A program made the translations under genes and the position numbers. Under the pieces are notes generated by a model. The model was not told the origin of the DNA. It did no database searches and saw only the letters and a list, made by a program, of their open reading frames with translations. Below, one piece after another: positions 63,841 to 64,000 of a stretch of 64,000 nt of DNA. The stretch comes from an uncultured bacterium. Its GTDB lineage: Bacteria; Bacteroidota; Rhodothermia; Rhodothermales; UBA10348. The stretch spans positions 1,178,001 through 1,242,000 of the forward strand of contig CALSQR010000001.1 in assembly GCA_943788505.1 (NCBI GenBank), in the 5' to 3' direction. Position 1 is the first letter of the stretch; each line of letters begins with the position of its first letter.

Positions 63841-64000
63841 TCAAGCCAGATTTGGGTTCGGATTGCGGAGCCGACCCAAATAACTGACACGTGGTTTTAT
63901 GTTGAGCTCGGCCAGCAACTCATATCGGCGGTCAGAAGTGCGTTTTTGCGACACACTGCTTTCCGGATTGGCCAAATCTCCAAATGTGATGGCATTTGCT
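63841..64000 (-). CDS. actB: Alternative complex III subunit ActB, C-terminal end (partial)
   Basis: The minus-strand frame from the window edge encodes a 52-residue tail that includes FGDLANPESSVS, RRYELLAELNIKPRVSYLGR and LRNPNPNL before TGA 63843-63841. This is the conserved C-terminus of the iron-sulfur half of ActB (E.LN..P..SYL...RN). The upstream part, with the molybdopterin-like domain and the four Fe-S clusters, and actA, lie beyond the window. Confidence 0.88.
   Translation of the reverse strand, partial: ANAITFGDLANPESSVSQKRTSDRRYELLAELNIKPRVSYLGRLRNPNPNLA

Overview
The window is bacterial chromosome from a member of the Rhodothermota (the Rhodothermus/Salinibacter side of the Bacteroidota superphylum), probably an aerobic, possibly marine, lineage. 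This is inferred from gene content: a 2651-residue SprA (type IX secretion), secreted proteins with type IX sorting tails, an alternative complex III (Act) cluster joined to a caa3 oxidase of the A2 type as in Rhodothermus marinus, a YbeY whose third metal-site residue is Asp as in Bacteroidota, and a glycosyltransferase/acyltransferase pair like the one that finishes acylated carotenoid glucosides such as salinixanthin. Base composition is even. There are no insertion sequences, phage genes, CRISPR arrays, tRNAs or rRNAs that I could find. It reads as ordinary core chromosome.

Layout. 1-8.7 kb (+): a small-gene run with a PspB-like membrane protein, DUF2141 protein, carotenoid-type acyltransferase and glycosyltransferase, ACT, DUF4197, thioredoxin-like, DUF302, a decayed DinB-family gene fragment, DUF2911 lipoprotein, an inositol-phosphatase-family enzyme and an acyl-CoA thioesterase. 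8.8-20 kb (mixed strands): a secreted vanadium-haloperoxidase/PAP2 enzyme, PPK2, a Cys-rich lipoprotein, ProX-type editing protein, PnuC, a PHP phosphoesterase, Ada, an M20 peptidase, CutC, a DksA-like protein and SdpI. 20-31 kb: a YdeP-type molybdoenzyme, DUF985 cupin, a triple Fe-S protein, TrhO, a Gfo/Idh oxidoreductase, an outer-membrane protein, a BNR-repeat type IX cargo, a VOC protein and an M24 peptidase. 31-39 kb: DinB (Pol IV), small unknowns, then dnaX-ybaB-recR and an orphan iron/thiamine-type ABC permease. 38.7-41.2 kb (-): a phosphofructokinase with the PPi-dependent signature, an SDR and a DUF4440 lipoprotein. 41.5-52 kb: sprA-lipB and small genes to ybeY. 52.4-54.5 kb: metF, a nucleosidase-like protein and a membrane unknown.

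54.5-64 kb (-) is one long respiratory operon, actB'-actC-actD-actE-actF-unknown-sco-coxB-coxA-coxC-coxD, ending at a strong intrinsic terminator. Its products take electrons from menaquinol through the Act complex and the cytochrome c domains to O2. The sco gene in it has no ATG, GTG or TTG that preserves its obvious signal peptide, and appears to start at ATC.

No clearly new multi-gene system is visible. The best leads are the ATC start of sco, the unnamed 101-residue membrane protein inside the Act-caa3 operon, the structured DNA upstream of dnaX with a diverged look-alike upstream of sprA, a 17-bp perfect dyad in front of sprA, the DinB-family remnant, and the Fe-S/molybdoenzyme cluster at 20-25 kb.
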